A DNA stretch of 6,053 nt, from positions 1 to 6,053 of the forward strand of contig RFJE01000218.1 of the NCBI GenBank assembly GCA_003695005.1, given 5' to 3'. Position 1 is the stretch's first letter, and the number at the start of each line of letters is the position of its first letter. This stretch comes from Candidatus Hydrogenedentota bacterium (lineage in GTDB: Bacteria; Spirochaetota; Leptospiria; Turneriellales; J094). The translations under genes were made by a program, and so were the position numbers. Below, piece by piece: positions 1-6,032 of the stretch. Under the pieces are notes generated by a model that was not told the origin of the DNA, did not search any database, and worked only from the letters and a program-made list of their open reading frames with translations.

Positions 1-1238
1 ACAAAACCAAATTGCTCGCCAATGGCAGAAAAAATAAAGTCATTATACCATTCCGGCATATAAGGTGAATCGCCTGCTGTCATATCAGCGGAACCAAAAC
101 CTTTGCCTGTCCACTTTCCCGACCCTAATGTAATTAAAGAATGGCGAAGCTGGTATCCAGCGCCCTTTGGAAATTTATCTGGATTGGCAAAAGATACAAC
201 TCGAACAACCTGATGCGGTTTAAAATGAACAAACTTGCGCACAGTCCAGGAAGATAATAAAGCTAATGCTAAAATAAGAGTAAGTTTAGAAAAGTTTTTT
301 GCAAATTGAAATCGATTAAAAAAGTAAATAGCAAAGGTAGCGCCGGAAAGTAAAAGGAAAATTCCGGTGGATAGTAACACAGAAAAATCGTTTTTTAGAA
401 AGTCTCGTAAAAAGTTATGATGTTCCTTTAAAACTGCCATTTCGGCCTGGTGAAAAATTTTTAAATTTTCCGGCTTTGTTAAAATTTTAATGGCCCACTT
501 CGTTAAATCCGAAACTTTTGCACTCACCCCTGCTGCTAATTCCGGATGATCCACAAATCGCCAAGTTTCAAATTTTAAAATGCGAACTGCATCCGCAAGT
601 TGATAATAATCATCTTTAAGCCATTGAACAATAGAGTCTGTTAAAATAAAGCGTTGATACTCTAAATACATGGGAATAAACATCACAGCAAAACCAATCG
701 TGGCAAAGCCTAATAAAATACTCACATTGGCACCTGCTAGAAAAAGAAGCACAAATAAAACCGGGATAAATAAAATAGCATAACCTAAATCCGGCTGAGC
801 CATGACAAGCATGAGAGGTATTGCTGTAATTAAAAAAGGAATAATAAGCTCTTTAAACTTGCCAATTTCTGTTTCTCGTAAGACTAGGTACTTACTTAAA
901 GTAATTACAAGAGCTAGTTTCATAAATTCAGAAGGCTGAAATCCAAAACCAAAAACTCGAATCCAGCTACGAGCGCCTTTTACTTTCGTTCCAATAAAAG
1001 GAACTAATACAAGCAGGAGTAACAAAATACCAACGCCGTATAAAATCGGGGAATATGCCCCAATGGTTTGGTAATTTACATACGCAAGCGCAAACATAAT
1101 TAAAAGGGATAGAAACAGGATGATTGCTTTTCGTGTGGCCAAGTTTTGCCCATATTCACTGCCACCGGCTAATGTTATAATCCCAATGAGTGATGCAGAA
1201 ACTGCTAATATAATGCTGAACCAATCTAAATTCTTCAT
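1..1238 (-). CDS. rodA: RodA, SEDS-family peptidoglycan glycosyltransferase (partial, C-terminus beyond window)
   Basis: RodA is the inner-membrane SEDS enzyme that polymerises lipid II into glycan strands for side-wall growth, paired with PBP2. Reading the minus strand from ATG at 1238 gives 412 codons without a stop, and the frame runs off the window edge. Visible family blocks are KGARSWI and FQPSEFMKLAL (residues 88-110), MAQPDLGYAI (146-155), FANPDKFPKGAGYQ (350-363), TLGSGKWTGKGFGS (370-383) and PEWYNDFIFSAIGEQFGF (395-412). D400 in the last block aligns with the essential Asp of SEDS enzymes. Hydrophobic spans lie near 6-24, 36-54, 63-83, 131-147, 152-168 and 172-192. Relative to E. 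coli RodA there are about 145 extra residues at roughly 195-338, including two extra hydrophobic spans (285-307 and 318-335). The start overlaps the mrdA stop by ATGA, and a GAGGA ribosome site lies 7 bases upstream (1246-1250). The family assignment is secure. The last helices cannot be judged. Confidence 0.96.
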   Translation of the reverse strand, partial: MKNLDWFSIILAVSASLIGIITLAGGSEYGQNLATRKAIILFLSLLIMFALAYVNYQTIGAYSPILYGVGILLLLLVLVPFIGTKVKGARSWIRVFGFGFQPSEFMKLALVITLSKYLVLRETEIGKFKELIIPFLITAIPLMLVMAQPDLGYAILFIPVLFVLLFLAGANVSILLGFATIGFAVMFIPMYLEYQRFILTDSIVQWLKDDYYQLADAVRILKFETWRFVDHPELAAGVSAKVSDLTKWAIKILTKPENLKIFHQAEMAVLKEHHNFLRDFLKNDFSVLLSTGIFLLLSGATFAIYFFNRFQFAKNFSKLTLILALALLSSWTVRKFVHFKPHQVVRVVSFANPDKFPKGAGYQLRHSLITLGSGKWTGKGFGSADMTAGDSPYMPEWYNDFIFSAIGEQFGF

Positions 1239-3139
1239 CTGCTTGTCCTCGGAATCCCAATATTCTTTAGATCGCTTTGCCCATTCGGTGATTTCTTTTG
1301 CCCTTTTAGTTTCTTCTCCCAAAGTACGAAAAGCTTCGCAGCAATCGGGGCAGCCGATACAGCTCCTCCGATCCCACGCTCTACAAATACTCCTATCACA
1401 AGTTGTTTTTTTATAGGCTTATCCAAAGGGCCGATACCTATAAACCAGGCATGCTGTGTTGCATTGGCAAATCTATCATCCGATCGCGTTTGCACTGTTC
1501 CTGTTTTCCCCATCACAAGAGGCATGCCTTTATAACCAAACGAACCACGTGCCGTTCCTTTCTGCGTCACAAGTAAAAGACCCTCTTTAATTACTTTTAA
1601 AGTAGAGTTGGAAATCGGAAGCTCATACAAAGGCGTTGGCTCGATCTTCTCCTTTATTTTATCATTATCCGCATAGCGAATCTCTTTAACTAAATGCGGT
1701 TTATACACAATCCCGCCTGTTGCTAAAGCAGCATAAAAATCAACCATTCCAATTAAGGTAGTTTGGATAAAACCTTGTCCAATACTTAAATTTACCGTAT
1801 CCCCATCAAACCATCTTTGGTTGAATTTCTTTTCTTTCCAAAGAGGCGAGGGAATAAAACCCGCAATTTCGCCCGGCAGGTCGATGCCAGATAAACGATT
1901 CAACATAAAATAGCGAGCATATTTAATGATAGGCTCACTTCCAATATGGTAGCCAAGCTGGTAAAAATAAGCACTACAACTATTTTGAATGGCCGTAACT
2001 AAATTATTCCAACCATGCTTCCGCCAACAATAAAATTCAGCATCCGGTAAACCTTTATAAGTACTTTTTAAAACAAATTTACCCGAACAAAAATAACGGG
2101 TATTCTTACTTGCTCTTTTTTCTTCTAAAGCTGCTAGTGCTACTAAAGGCTTAAATGTGGAAGCAGGGGGATACTTTGCCGAAATAGCGCGATTTAGCTC
2201 TGCTTGCTCCGAGGCAATTTTTAATAAATGCTCTTTTCTTTGTTCGGCATCACCGGAAACTAAAATGTTCGGATCATAAGAAGGAGAACTGGCTAAAACA
2301 TACACCTCTCCTGTGGCAGGGGCAATTGCAATTACAGCGCCTTTCCTCTCCTTTAAATGCTCATAAGCAAGTTTTTGTAAATCAGAATCAATGGTTAAAA
2401 TTAAGTTATTTCCCGGGATAAAATTCTTAAAAACTTTTTGCTCCTCGACATTACCTCGTGCCGTTTTTAACTGAACAATTTCTCCGTCTTCCCCACGCAA
2501 AATCCTATCGTAATATAGCTCGAGTCCATTTTTCCCAACTTTCTGATAACTTTTTAAACCGGCTTCAATATCCTTTTTACTCGGCGGGCCAATATATCCC
2601 GTAATATGAGCCATTGCTTCTCCAAAATTATAAAACCGAGAAGTGGACTGGCGAATAATAAAGCGAGAAAAAGTAAGATAGTAATCTGCTAAAATGGTTT
2701 GCTGTCTTTCTGTTAAACCATCAATTAAAACAATTTCTTCGTTTTTGCGAATTTTACTTGGGGTAAGTTTTGCTGTCAGTTCACCCTCTGGAAGGTCTAA
2801 TTTCCTTTCGAGCAACTTCGTTAAACGAAACAATTCTCCTTTTTTAAAGTGAGAAGGTACCACTACTAAATTCAGGGTGGCTTGGTTCGATACAATTCGT
2901 GTTGCAGTTGTCCGAGACTCGTAGTACCGATCAAACATTTCGCCTCGGGGTGCAGGCAATGTAACAACTTTTCGGATGACCCGCTGCGAAAGCTCATAGT
3001 ACTTTTCACCATTTAAAACTTGAATTGTAAATAAGCGAGCTACTAAAAGTAGCATGGTTAAAAAAGCAAGTGTTAAGTAAATATATAACCTTTTTTGCAG
3101 GCGCTGCCACAACTTAAATTGCTGTGCGCTTTCTCTCAT
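1235..3139 (-). CDS. mrdA: Penicillin-binding protein 2, class B transpeptidase of the elongasome
   Basis: This 634-residue protein cross-links peptidoglycan stems during cell elongation, acting in the periplasm beside RodA. It has a short cytoplasmic tail, one membrane anchor (about 17-39) and then the pedestal domain with PAPRGEMFDR (62-71), AHITGYIG (177-184) and GKNGLELYYDRILRG (202-216). The transpeptidase domain starts near 265. The nucleophile motif is S327-T-F-K330, and the third motif is K545-T-G-T548. The second motif reads S387-C388-S389, so Ser replaces the usual Asp or Asn. C351, C371, H375 and C388 match in order the ligands of the zinc site I recall from Acinetobacter and E. 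coli PBP2 (Asp, Asp, His, Cys), and the His-to-Cys distance of 13 is the same. The length is normal for PBP2. The ATG overlaps the mreD stop by ATGA, and no Shine-Dalgarno is visible in the preceding 20 bases, which implies reinitiation after mreD. Confidence 0.96.
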   Translation of the reverse strand: MRESAQQFKLWQRLQKRLYIYLTLAFLTMLLLVARLFTIQVLNGEKYYELSQRVIRKVVTLPAPRGEMFDRYYESRTTATRIVSNQATLNLVVVPSHFKKGELFRLTKLLERKLDLPEGELTAKLTPSKIRKNEEIVLIDGLTERQQTILADYYLTFSRFIIRQSTSRFYNFGEAMAHITGYIGPPSKKDIEAGLKSYQKVGKNGLELYYDRILRGEDGEIVQLKTARGNVEEQKVFKNFIPGNNLILTIDSDLQKLAYEHLKERKGAVIAIAPATGEVYVLASSPSYDPNILVSGDAEQRKEHLLKIASEQAELNRAISAKYPPASTFKPLVALAALEEKRASKNTRYFCSGKFVLKSTYKGLPDAEFYCWRKHGWNNLVTAIQNSCSAYFYQLGYHIGSEPIIKYARYFMLNRLSGIDLPGEIAGFIPSPLWKEKKFNQRWFDGDTVNLSIGQGFIQTTLIGMVDFYAALATGGIVYKPHLVKEIRYADNDKIKEKIEPTPLYELPISNSTLKVIKEGLLLVTQKGTARGSFGYKGMPLVMGKTGTVQTRSDDRFANATQHAWFIGIGPLDKPIKKQLVIGVFVERGIGGAVSAAPIAAKLFVLWEKKLKGQKKSPNGQSDLKNIGIPRTSR

Positions 3140-3678
3140 CGTATATACCGCGGTGTTGTGCTAGTATGCTCTTCTTGTGGTAGTGCCCACTGTAAAAGTT
3201 TAAACCAAAATGCACCAAAAATTCCATTGTATAAAGCTTCCGGAATGATGATACTGACAATGGCTTGCGCACTCATTGCGCTATGAAATAGTGCCACGAG
3301 AAAAAAGGTTAAAAAGCCTTTTGCTAAGCTCAAAAAGAAAAGTAAAATCATTAATATCCAAGTCCCTTCTTTGTTAATTTTTGGCGCAATTTTTCCTGTA
3401 AAATAACCAATAAGGGACACTGGTAAAGTGTGTGTACCAATGTAGTAGCGCACCTCTGAGCTACCTAAAGCACTGCCTCCTAAGTTAATATCTTGCAGCA
3501 AACCACCTAGAAAGCCCACCCAAATACCGGCAAAATCTCCTCGATAAAGCGCAATGTAAACAGTAAGGATTAAAATAAAATCGGGTTTAATTTCTCCTAA
3601 ACGAAAAAAATCTACACTAGACTGCAAAAAGTAAGAGACAAAAATTGATACTAAAATAACAACTCGCTCTAATATCAT
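3136..3678 (-). CDS. mreD: Rod shape-determining protein MreD
   Basis: MreD is a small polytopic inner-membrane protein that partners MreC in linking MreB filaments to the wall-synthesis enzymes. The 180-residue product is slightly longer than E. coli MreD (about 162). It is almost entirely hydrophobic, with spans near 5-24, 33-45, 48-62, 82-96, 105-130 and 138-163. Recognisable family blocks are KPDFILILTVYIALYRG (31-47), GFLGGLLQD (55-63) and the late PEALYNGIFGAFWF (146-159). The C-terminal tail (168-180) is polar and threonine-rich. The start ATG at 3678 shares ATGA with the mreC stop. The best purine-rich site, GAGGAG at 3693-3698, lies 14 bases upstream, further than is usual, so coupling to mreC translation is likely. 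MreD diverges quickly between phyla, so the position between mreC and mrdA carries much of the evidence. Confidence 0.93.
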   Translation of the reverse strand: MILERVVILVSIFVSYFLQSSVDFFRLGEIKPDFILILTVYIALYRGDFAGIWVGFLGGLLQDINLGGSALGSSEVRYYIGTHTLPVSLIGYFTGKIAPKINKEGTWILMILLFFLSLAKGFLTFFLVALFHSAMSAQAIVSIIIPEALYNGIFGAFWFKLLQWALPQEEHTSTTPRYIR

Positions 3679-4607
3679 GGTTCTTTTACATTCTCCTCAG
3701 TAAGTGGCGGAAAATCATCCGCACTGATACTTTTATCTTTTAAGATAATCTCTACAAATTCCAAACGCTTAAAGTCAATAGCAGGAATGACTTCGGCTTG
3801 CTGGTATGAGCTCAATCTCTCTATTTTCTTGCCAATGTAGCCTACAAGTAGTCCTTTTGGAAAAATTCCACCTCCTCCGGAAGTGACTACCTCATCACCT
3901 GGTTTTAAAAAAACCGATAAGCTTAAATACTTTATATCGGGTAAATCTTTATAGGGACTTCGACCTTCTAACTGTGCCCAATGTCCCGATTTTTTTAAGC
4001 GAACCCCTAAATGAGAATACTGGTCTAAAATAGGTAGAATTCTAGCAGACCCTGGATTTACTTGAATCACTTTTCCTACCACTCCCTGGATGAATTCTTC
4101 TTTTTTTTCTTTTTTCCCATTTGGTAACGTCTTTTCTACAACTCTTCTCTGGTAAGCTACAACCGGCATATACGGTTTAATGCCATCTTCTGAACCTTTA
4201 TTGACAATAATTGTGCGAAACCAATTATCCGGATCTTGAGAGATAACCTCAGCTTCGAGCATTTTCCATTTCGGTGGCACAGGCAAGTTCAAACGCTGAC
4301 GCAATTCTCGATTTTCTTTTTCTAGTTCTAAAACACGAAACTGCAATTCGCGGCTTAATTTTACTTCTAGTTTTAATAAATCCCTTTCTTTGCGAAGAGT
4401 TTCGTATGAAGAGTAACTATCAATTAAACGGGATAGTCCCGATCCCACAGAATGAAACGTTTCCGTAAAAAAATCTAATATCTGACCAAAACTGCTTACC
4501 GATCTTGCTAATATATTGGATTGCCAAATTAAATTCCCAAGTGAAAATAAAATAACAAAAGCTAAAGAAAGCCCTGACTTATACTTCGATAGTACTTGTG
4601 CCAGCAT
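3675..4607 (-). CDS. mreC: Rod shape-determining protein MreC
   Basis: MreC is a bitopic inner-membrane protein whose periplasmic part binds and activates PBP2. Its 310 residues show a short cytoplasmic N-terminus, one membrane helix (about 13-30) and a charged heptad-like coiled coil (about 66-107). The double beta-barrel domain follows, with EAEVISQDPDNWFRTIIVNKG (118-138, quoted here only by its ends), VVGKVIQVNPGSARILPILD (176-195), SHLGVRL (198-204) and the TSGGGGIFPKGLLVGYIGK signature (242-260). Between MPVVAY and GVVGKV there is an insert of about 20 charged residues (152-174, rich in Lys and Glu) where typical MreC has only a short turn. The ATG lies 3 bases after the mreB stop, in the arrangement TGATAAATG. 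The nearest AAGG-type site is about 16 bases upstream and weak, so translation probably relies on ribosomes leaving mreB. The tail 291-310 is acidic and probably disordered. Confidence 0.95.
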   Translation of the reverse strand: MLAQVLSKYKSGLSLAFVILFSLGNLIWQSNILARSVSSFGQILDFFTETFHSVGSGLSRLIDSYSSYETLRKERDLLKLEVKLSRELQFRVLELEKENRELRQRLNLPVPPKWKMLEAEVISQDPDNWFRTIIVNKGSEDGIKPYMPVVAYQRRVVEKTLPNGKKEKKEEFIQGVVGKVIQVNPGSARILPILDQYSHLGVRLKKSGHWAQLEGRSPYKDLPDIKYLSLSVFLKPGDEVVTSGGGGIFPKGLLVGYIGKKIERLSSYQQAEVIPAIDFKRLEFVEIILKDKSISADDFPPLTEENVKEP

Positions 4608-4610
4608 TTA

Positions 4611-5633
4611 TCATTTGATGTTGCCTTTAATGTACTTTAATTCTTCGAGATATTTACCCGTACCTAAGGCAACACAGTTTAATGGATTTTCCGCCCGAAT
4701 GACAGGTACTCCGGTTTCTTTCGCTAAAAATGTATCGAGCCCTTTTAAGAGTGATCCTCCTCCCGTCATGACAATACCTCTTTCTACGATGTCTGCGGCA
4801 AGTTCAGGTGGTGTTCTTTCCAAAGTTCTTTTTGTAGCTTCTAGAATTTGGTCAATTGGTTCTTTTAGTGCTTTTCGAATTTCATGTGAATCAATTGTTA
4901 ATGTTCTTGGCAAGCCAGACATAGCATCTCGGCCTTTCAGCTCAAACGTTTCGGCTTTTCGTTCGGGATTAGCATTGCCAATCGCTAGTTTTACTTCTTC
5001 AGCAGTACGCTCCCCCACTATTAAATTGTACTGCATTCGCAAGTAGCGCATAATAGCCTCGTCAAACTCATCGCCACCTACACGAATACTATCTGCAATC
5101 ACCATCCCACCGAGAGATATGACGGCAATCTCCGTAGTGCCGCCACCAATATCAATCACCATGTTACCTGCAGGCTCGTGAATTGGAATGTTTGCTCCAA
5201 TGGCTGCTGCGAGTGCTTCTTCAATGAGAAAAATCTCTCTAGCGCCAGCTTGCTCTGCACTTTCTCTTACAGCTCTTTTTTCTACCTCTGTAATTCCCGA
5301 TGGCACTCCAATTACAATCCGCGGTTTGACCAAGGTTGTGCGGTTATGTACTTTATTGATGAAATAGCGAATCATTTTTTCGGTGGTTTCAAAATCGGCA
5401 ATAACCCCATCTTTCAGTGGTCGAATCGCTCGAATTTCGCCAGGAGTCCTCCCCATCATTCTTTTTGCTTCCTGACCAACCGCTAAAATTTTTCCTGTAG
5501 CAGCATGGACTGCCACAACAGATGGCTCCGATAAAACAATCCCCTGTCCTTTGACATACACCAACGTATTTGCAGTGCCTAAATCGATGCCCATGTCATT
5601 TGAAAATAATCCGTGTAACCAATCTAAGACCAT
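4611..5633 (-). CDS. mreB: Actin-like rod shape-determining protein MreB
   Basis: MreB is the cytoplasmic, membrane-bound actin homologue whose short filaments orient the elongasome around the cell. The 340-residue product matches the usual length (E. coli 347). The N-terminus [10 protein letters not shown] is amphipathic and suited to membrane insertion. Nucleotide-pocket motifs are all present: phosphate-1 [16 protein letters not shown] (16-31), the connect region [11 protein letters not shown] (137-147) with the presumed catalytic E139, phosphate-2 [18 protein letters not shown] (159-176) and the adenosine motif [15 protein letters not shown] (286-300). The ATG at 5633 is the only possible start in this frame before an upstream in-frame stop at 5667-5669. 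Its immediate ribosome site is weak (CGGA, 5641-5644). A better AGGA at 5655-5658 is 21 bases away and instead fits a four-codon ORF that ends one base before this ATG. The gene ends with tandem stops TGA TAA, immediately before mreC. Confidence 0.99.
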   Translation of the reverse strand: MVLDWLHGLFSNDMGIDLGTANTLVYVKGQGIVLSEPSVVAVHAATGKILAVGQEAKRMMGRTPGEIRAIRPLKDGVIADFETTEKMIRYFINKVHNRTTLVKPRIVIGVPSGITEVEKRAVRESAEQAGAREIFLIEEALAAAIGANIPIHEPAGNMVIDIGGGTTEIAVISLGGMVIADSIRVGGDEFDEAIMRYLRMQYNLIVGERTAEEVKLAIGNANPERKAETFELKGRDAMSGLPRTLTIDSHEIRKALKEPIDQILEATKRTLERTPPELAADIVERGIVMTGGGSLLKGLDTFLAKETGVPVIRAENPLNCVALGTGKYLEELKYIKGNIK

Positions 5634-5634
5634 A

Positions 5635-5658
5635 TCATTTTCCGCACATTTTAATCCT
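5635..5658 (-). promoter_or_regulatory. Possible four-codon leader ORF with its own ribosome site, directly before mreB
   Basis: On the minus strand an AGGA (5658-5655) is followed after 5 bases by ATG TGC GGA AAA TGA (5649-5635), encoding Met-Cys-Gly-Lys. Its stop codon is separated by a single T from the mreB ATG at 5633. The AGGA spacing is good for the mini-ORF but poor (21 bases) for mreB. What is seen is the arrangement. That it is translated and feeds ribosomes to mreB is an inference. The alternative is that mreB simply uses the weak CGGA site 7 bases before its ATG. Confidence 0.28.
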
Positions 5659-5719
5659 GAGTCACATTACAAGGCTTATTTTTAAGACAGGCTGACAAGT
5701 AATAAAAGTTGAAGTGTTA

Positions 5720-5732
5720 CCCGCAAAGCGGG
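5720..5732. repeat. Short GC hairpin (5-bp stem, 3-base loop)
   Basis: The sequence CCCGC-AAA-GCGGG is a perfect 5-bp all-GC stem. On the minus strand it is the last hairpin before mreB and is followed by a mixed sequence, not a run of T, so it does not look like an intrinsic terminator. It closes the near side of the structured GC-rich island. Confidence 0.6.
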
Positions 5733-5733
5733 C

Positions 5734-5787
5734 TTGGCGAGAACATCCTTGTGCCGCGAGGGTTGGCTTAAGTTCCCGCCAACCCTC
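5734..5787. promoter_or_regulatory. Two mutually exclusive stems (possible RNA switch or nested palindromic repeat)
   Basis: Stem one pairs 5758-5767 (GAGGGTTGGC) with 5778-5787 (GCCAACCCTC), 10 of 10 pairs with a 10-base loop. Stem two pairs 5734-5744 (TTGGCGAGAAC) with 5772-5782 (GTTCCCGCCAA), 10 of 11 pairs. The bases 5778-5782 are needed by both stems, so only one can form at a time. If mreB is transcribed from further upstream, both would lie in its 5' leader. The pairing is seen directly and regulation is inference. There is no clear terminator poly-U after either stem, and the block could simply be a degenerate palindromic repeat. Confidence 0.45.
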
Positions 5788-5803
5788 AAGTCTTCCTTAG
5801 AAC

Positions 5804-5832
5804 CAGCGATACGGCGAAACGCCGTCTCGCTG
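5804..5832. repeat. Strong 29-base hairpin
   Basis: CAGCGA and ACGGCG pair with CGCCGT and TCGCTG across an AAA loop (5817-5819), giving 12 base pairs with a single T/C mismatch (5810 against 5826). It is palindromic, so it forms on either strand. No T-run follows on either side, which argues against a terminator. The hairpin lies inside the transposase-like frame 5786-5956, so it may be an inserted palindromic element that contributed the frame's tail. Confidence 0.65.
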
Positions 5833-5884
5833 AATTAACAATAAAAATAGGGCAAAAAGGCCTGTCGTGCTCAAACAGTCTTCC

Positions 5885-5898
5885 TCCCTCATCCCTCA
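5885..5898. repeat. Tandem duplication of a 7-base unit
   Basis: TCCCTCA occurs twice head to tail (5885-5891 and 5892-5898). It falls close to the point where similarity of the transposase-like frame to IS30 proteins fades, so it may mark a slippage or break point. A chance repeat in a purine/pyrimidine-skewed stretch is equally possible. Confidence 0.4.
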
Positions 5899-5949
5899 CC
5901 TTTTTTTCAATTGTCACCCTATCTGATAATCGAAGTTGTCTAAATTTTC

Positions 5950-6005
5950 GTCGCATAGGTTCTCCTTTAAAAGTTTGTATGTGTTGTTACGAGAGCCTAT
6001 GCGAC
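5950..6005. repeat. 15-bp inverted repeat enclosing the ribosome site of the relic transposase
   Basis: GTCGCATAGGTTCTC (5950-5964) is the inverse of GAGAGCCTATGCGAC (5991-6005), with 14 of 15 positions matching and a 26-base loop. On the minus strand, a transcript entering from beyond 6005 would fold so that the ATG at 5956 and the last part of its Shine-Dalgarno lie in the stem. Transcripts starting inside the loop would leave them free. This is the layout by which several insertion sequences block transposase synthesis from outside transcription. The repeat is seen and the function is inferred. Confidence 0.6.
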
Positions 6006-6032
6006 TTCTTACATCAAGATATTGCATTTAGA

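Larger units (their letters stand above)
5786..5956 (-). pseudogene. Relic 5' end of an IS30-family-like transposase gene
   Basis: A 56-codon frame starts with ATG at 5956 and stops with TGA at 5788-5786. Its first 18 or so residues, RKFRQLRLSDRVTIEKKV (residues 3-20), resemble the start of IS30-family transposases as I recall it (R-K-Y-R-Q-L-x-L-x-x-R-x-x-I), where the DNA-binding helix-turn-helix should follow. After residue about 24 the similarity ends. The tail is Arg-rich, runs through the 29-base hairpin, and no other frame restores the helix-turn-helix. IS30 transposases normally exceed 300 residues, so only the beginning remains. The start has a strong ribosome site (AAAGGAG, 5 bases before ATG), partly hidden in an inverted repeat. 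A genuine small protein is the alternative. The family call rests on a short match. Confidence 0.42.

Noticed and set aside
1120..1416. Plus-strand open frame of 98 codons
   Set aside because: It lies across the mrdA/rodA junction antisense to both well-recognised genes and has no recognisable motif or convincing ribosome site.
4516..5046. Plus-strand open frame of 176 codons
   Set aside because: It is antisense to mreB and the start of mreC, whose conserved coding sequence explains the long open frame. The translation has no family signature.
5178..5486. Plus-strand open frame of 102 codons
   Set aside because: It is antisense to the most conserved part of mreB, with a Cys/Phe-rich translation typical of a shadow frame.
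5666..5698. Promoter TTGTCA with TGTAAT in front of mreB
   Set aside because: The spacer would be 21 bases, too long for a normal housekeeping promoter, so it is not listed as a site.
5804..5832. Intrinsic terminator for an upstream gene or for a plus-strand transcript
   Set aside because: The hairpin is strong, but neither strand has a T-run directly after it.
5682..5834. Minus-strand open frame of about 50 codons through the GC-rich island
   Set aside because: It has no ATG or GTG start and no ribosome site. Its openness follows from the GC-rich composition, and it shows no continuation of the IS30-like protein.
5700..6010. Integron attC site or CRISPR repeats
   Set aside because: The inverted repeats lack the conserved attC core sites at the ends, and there is no regularly spaced direct repeat.
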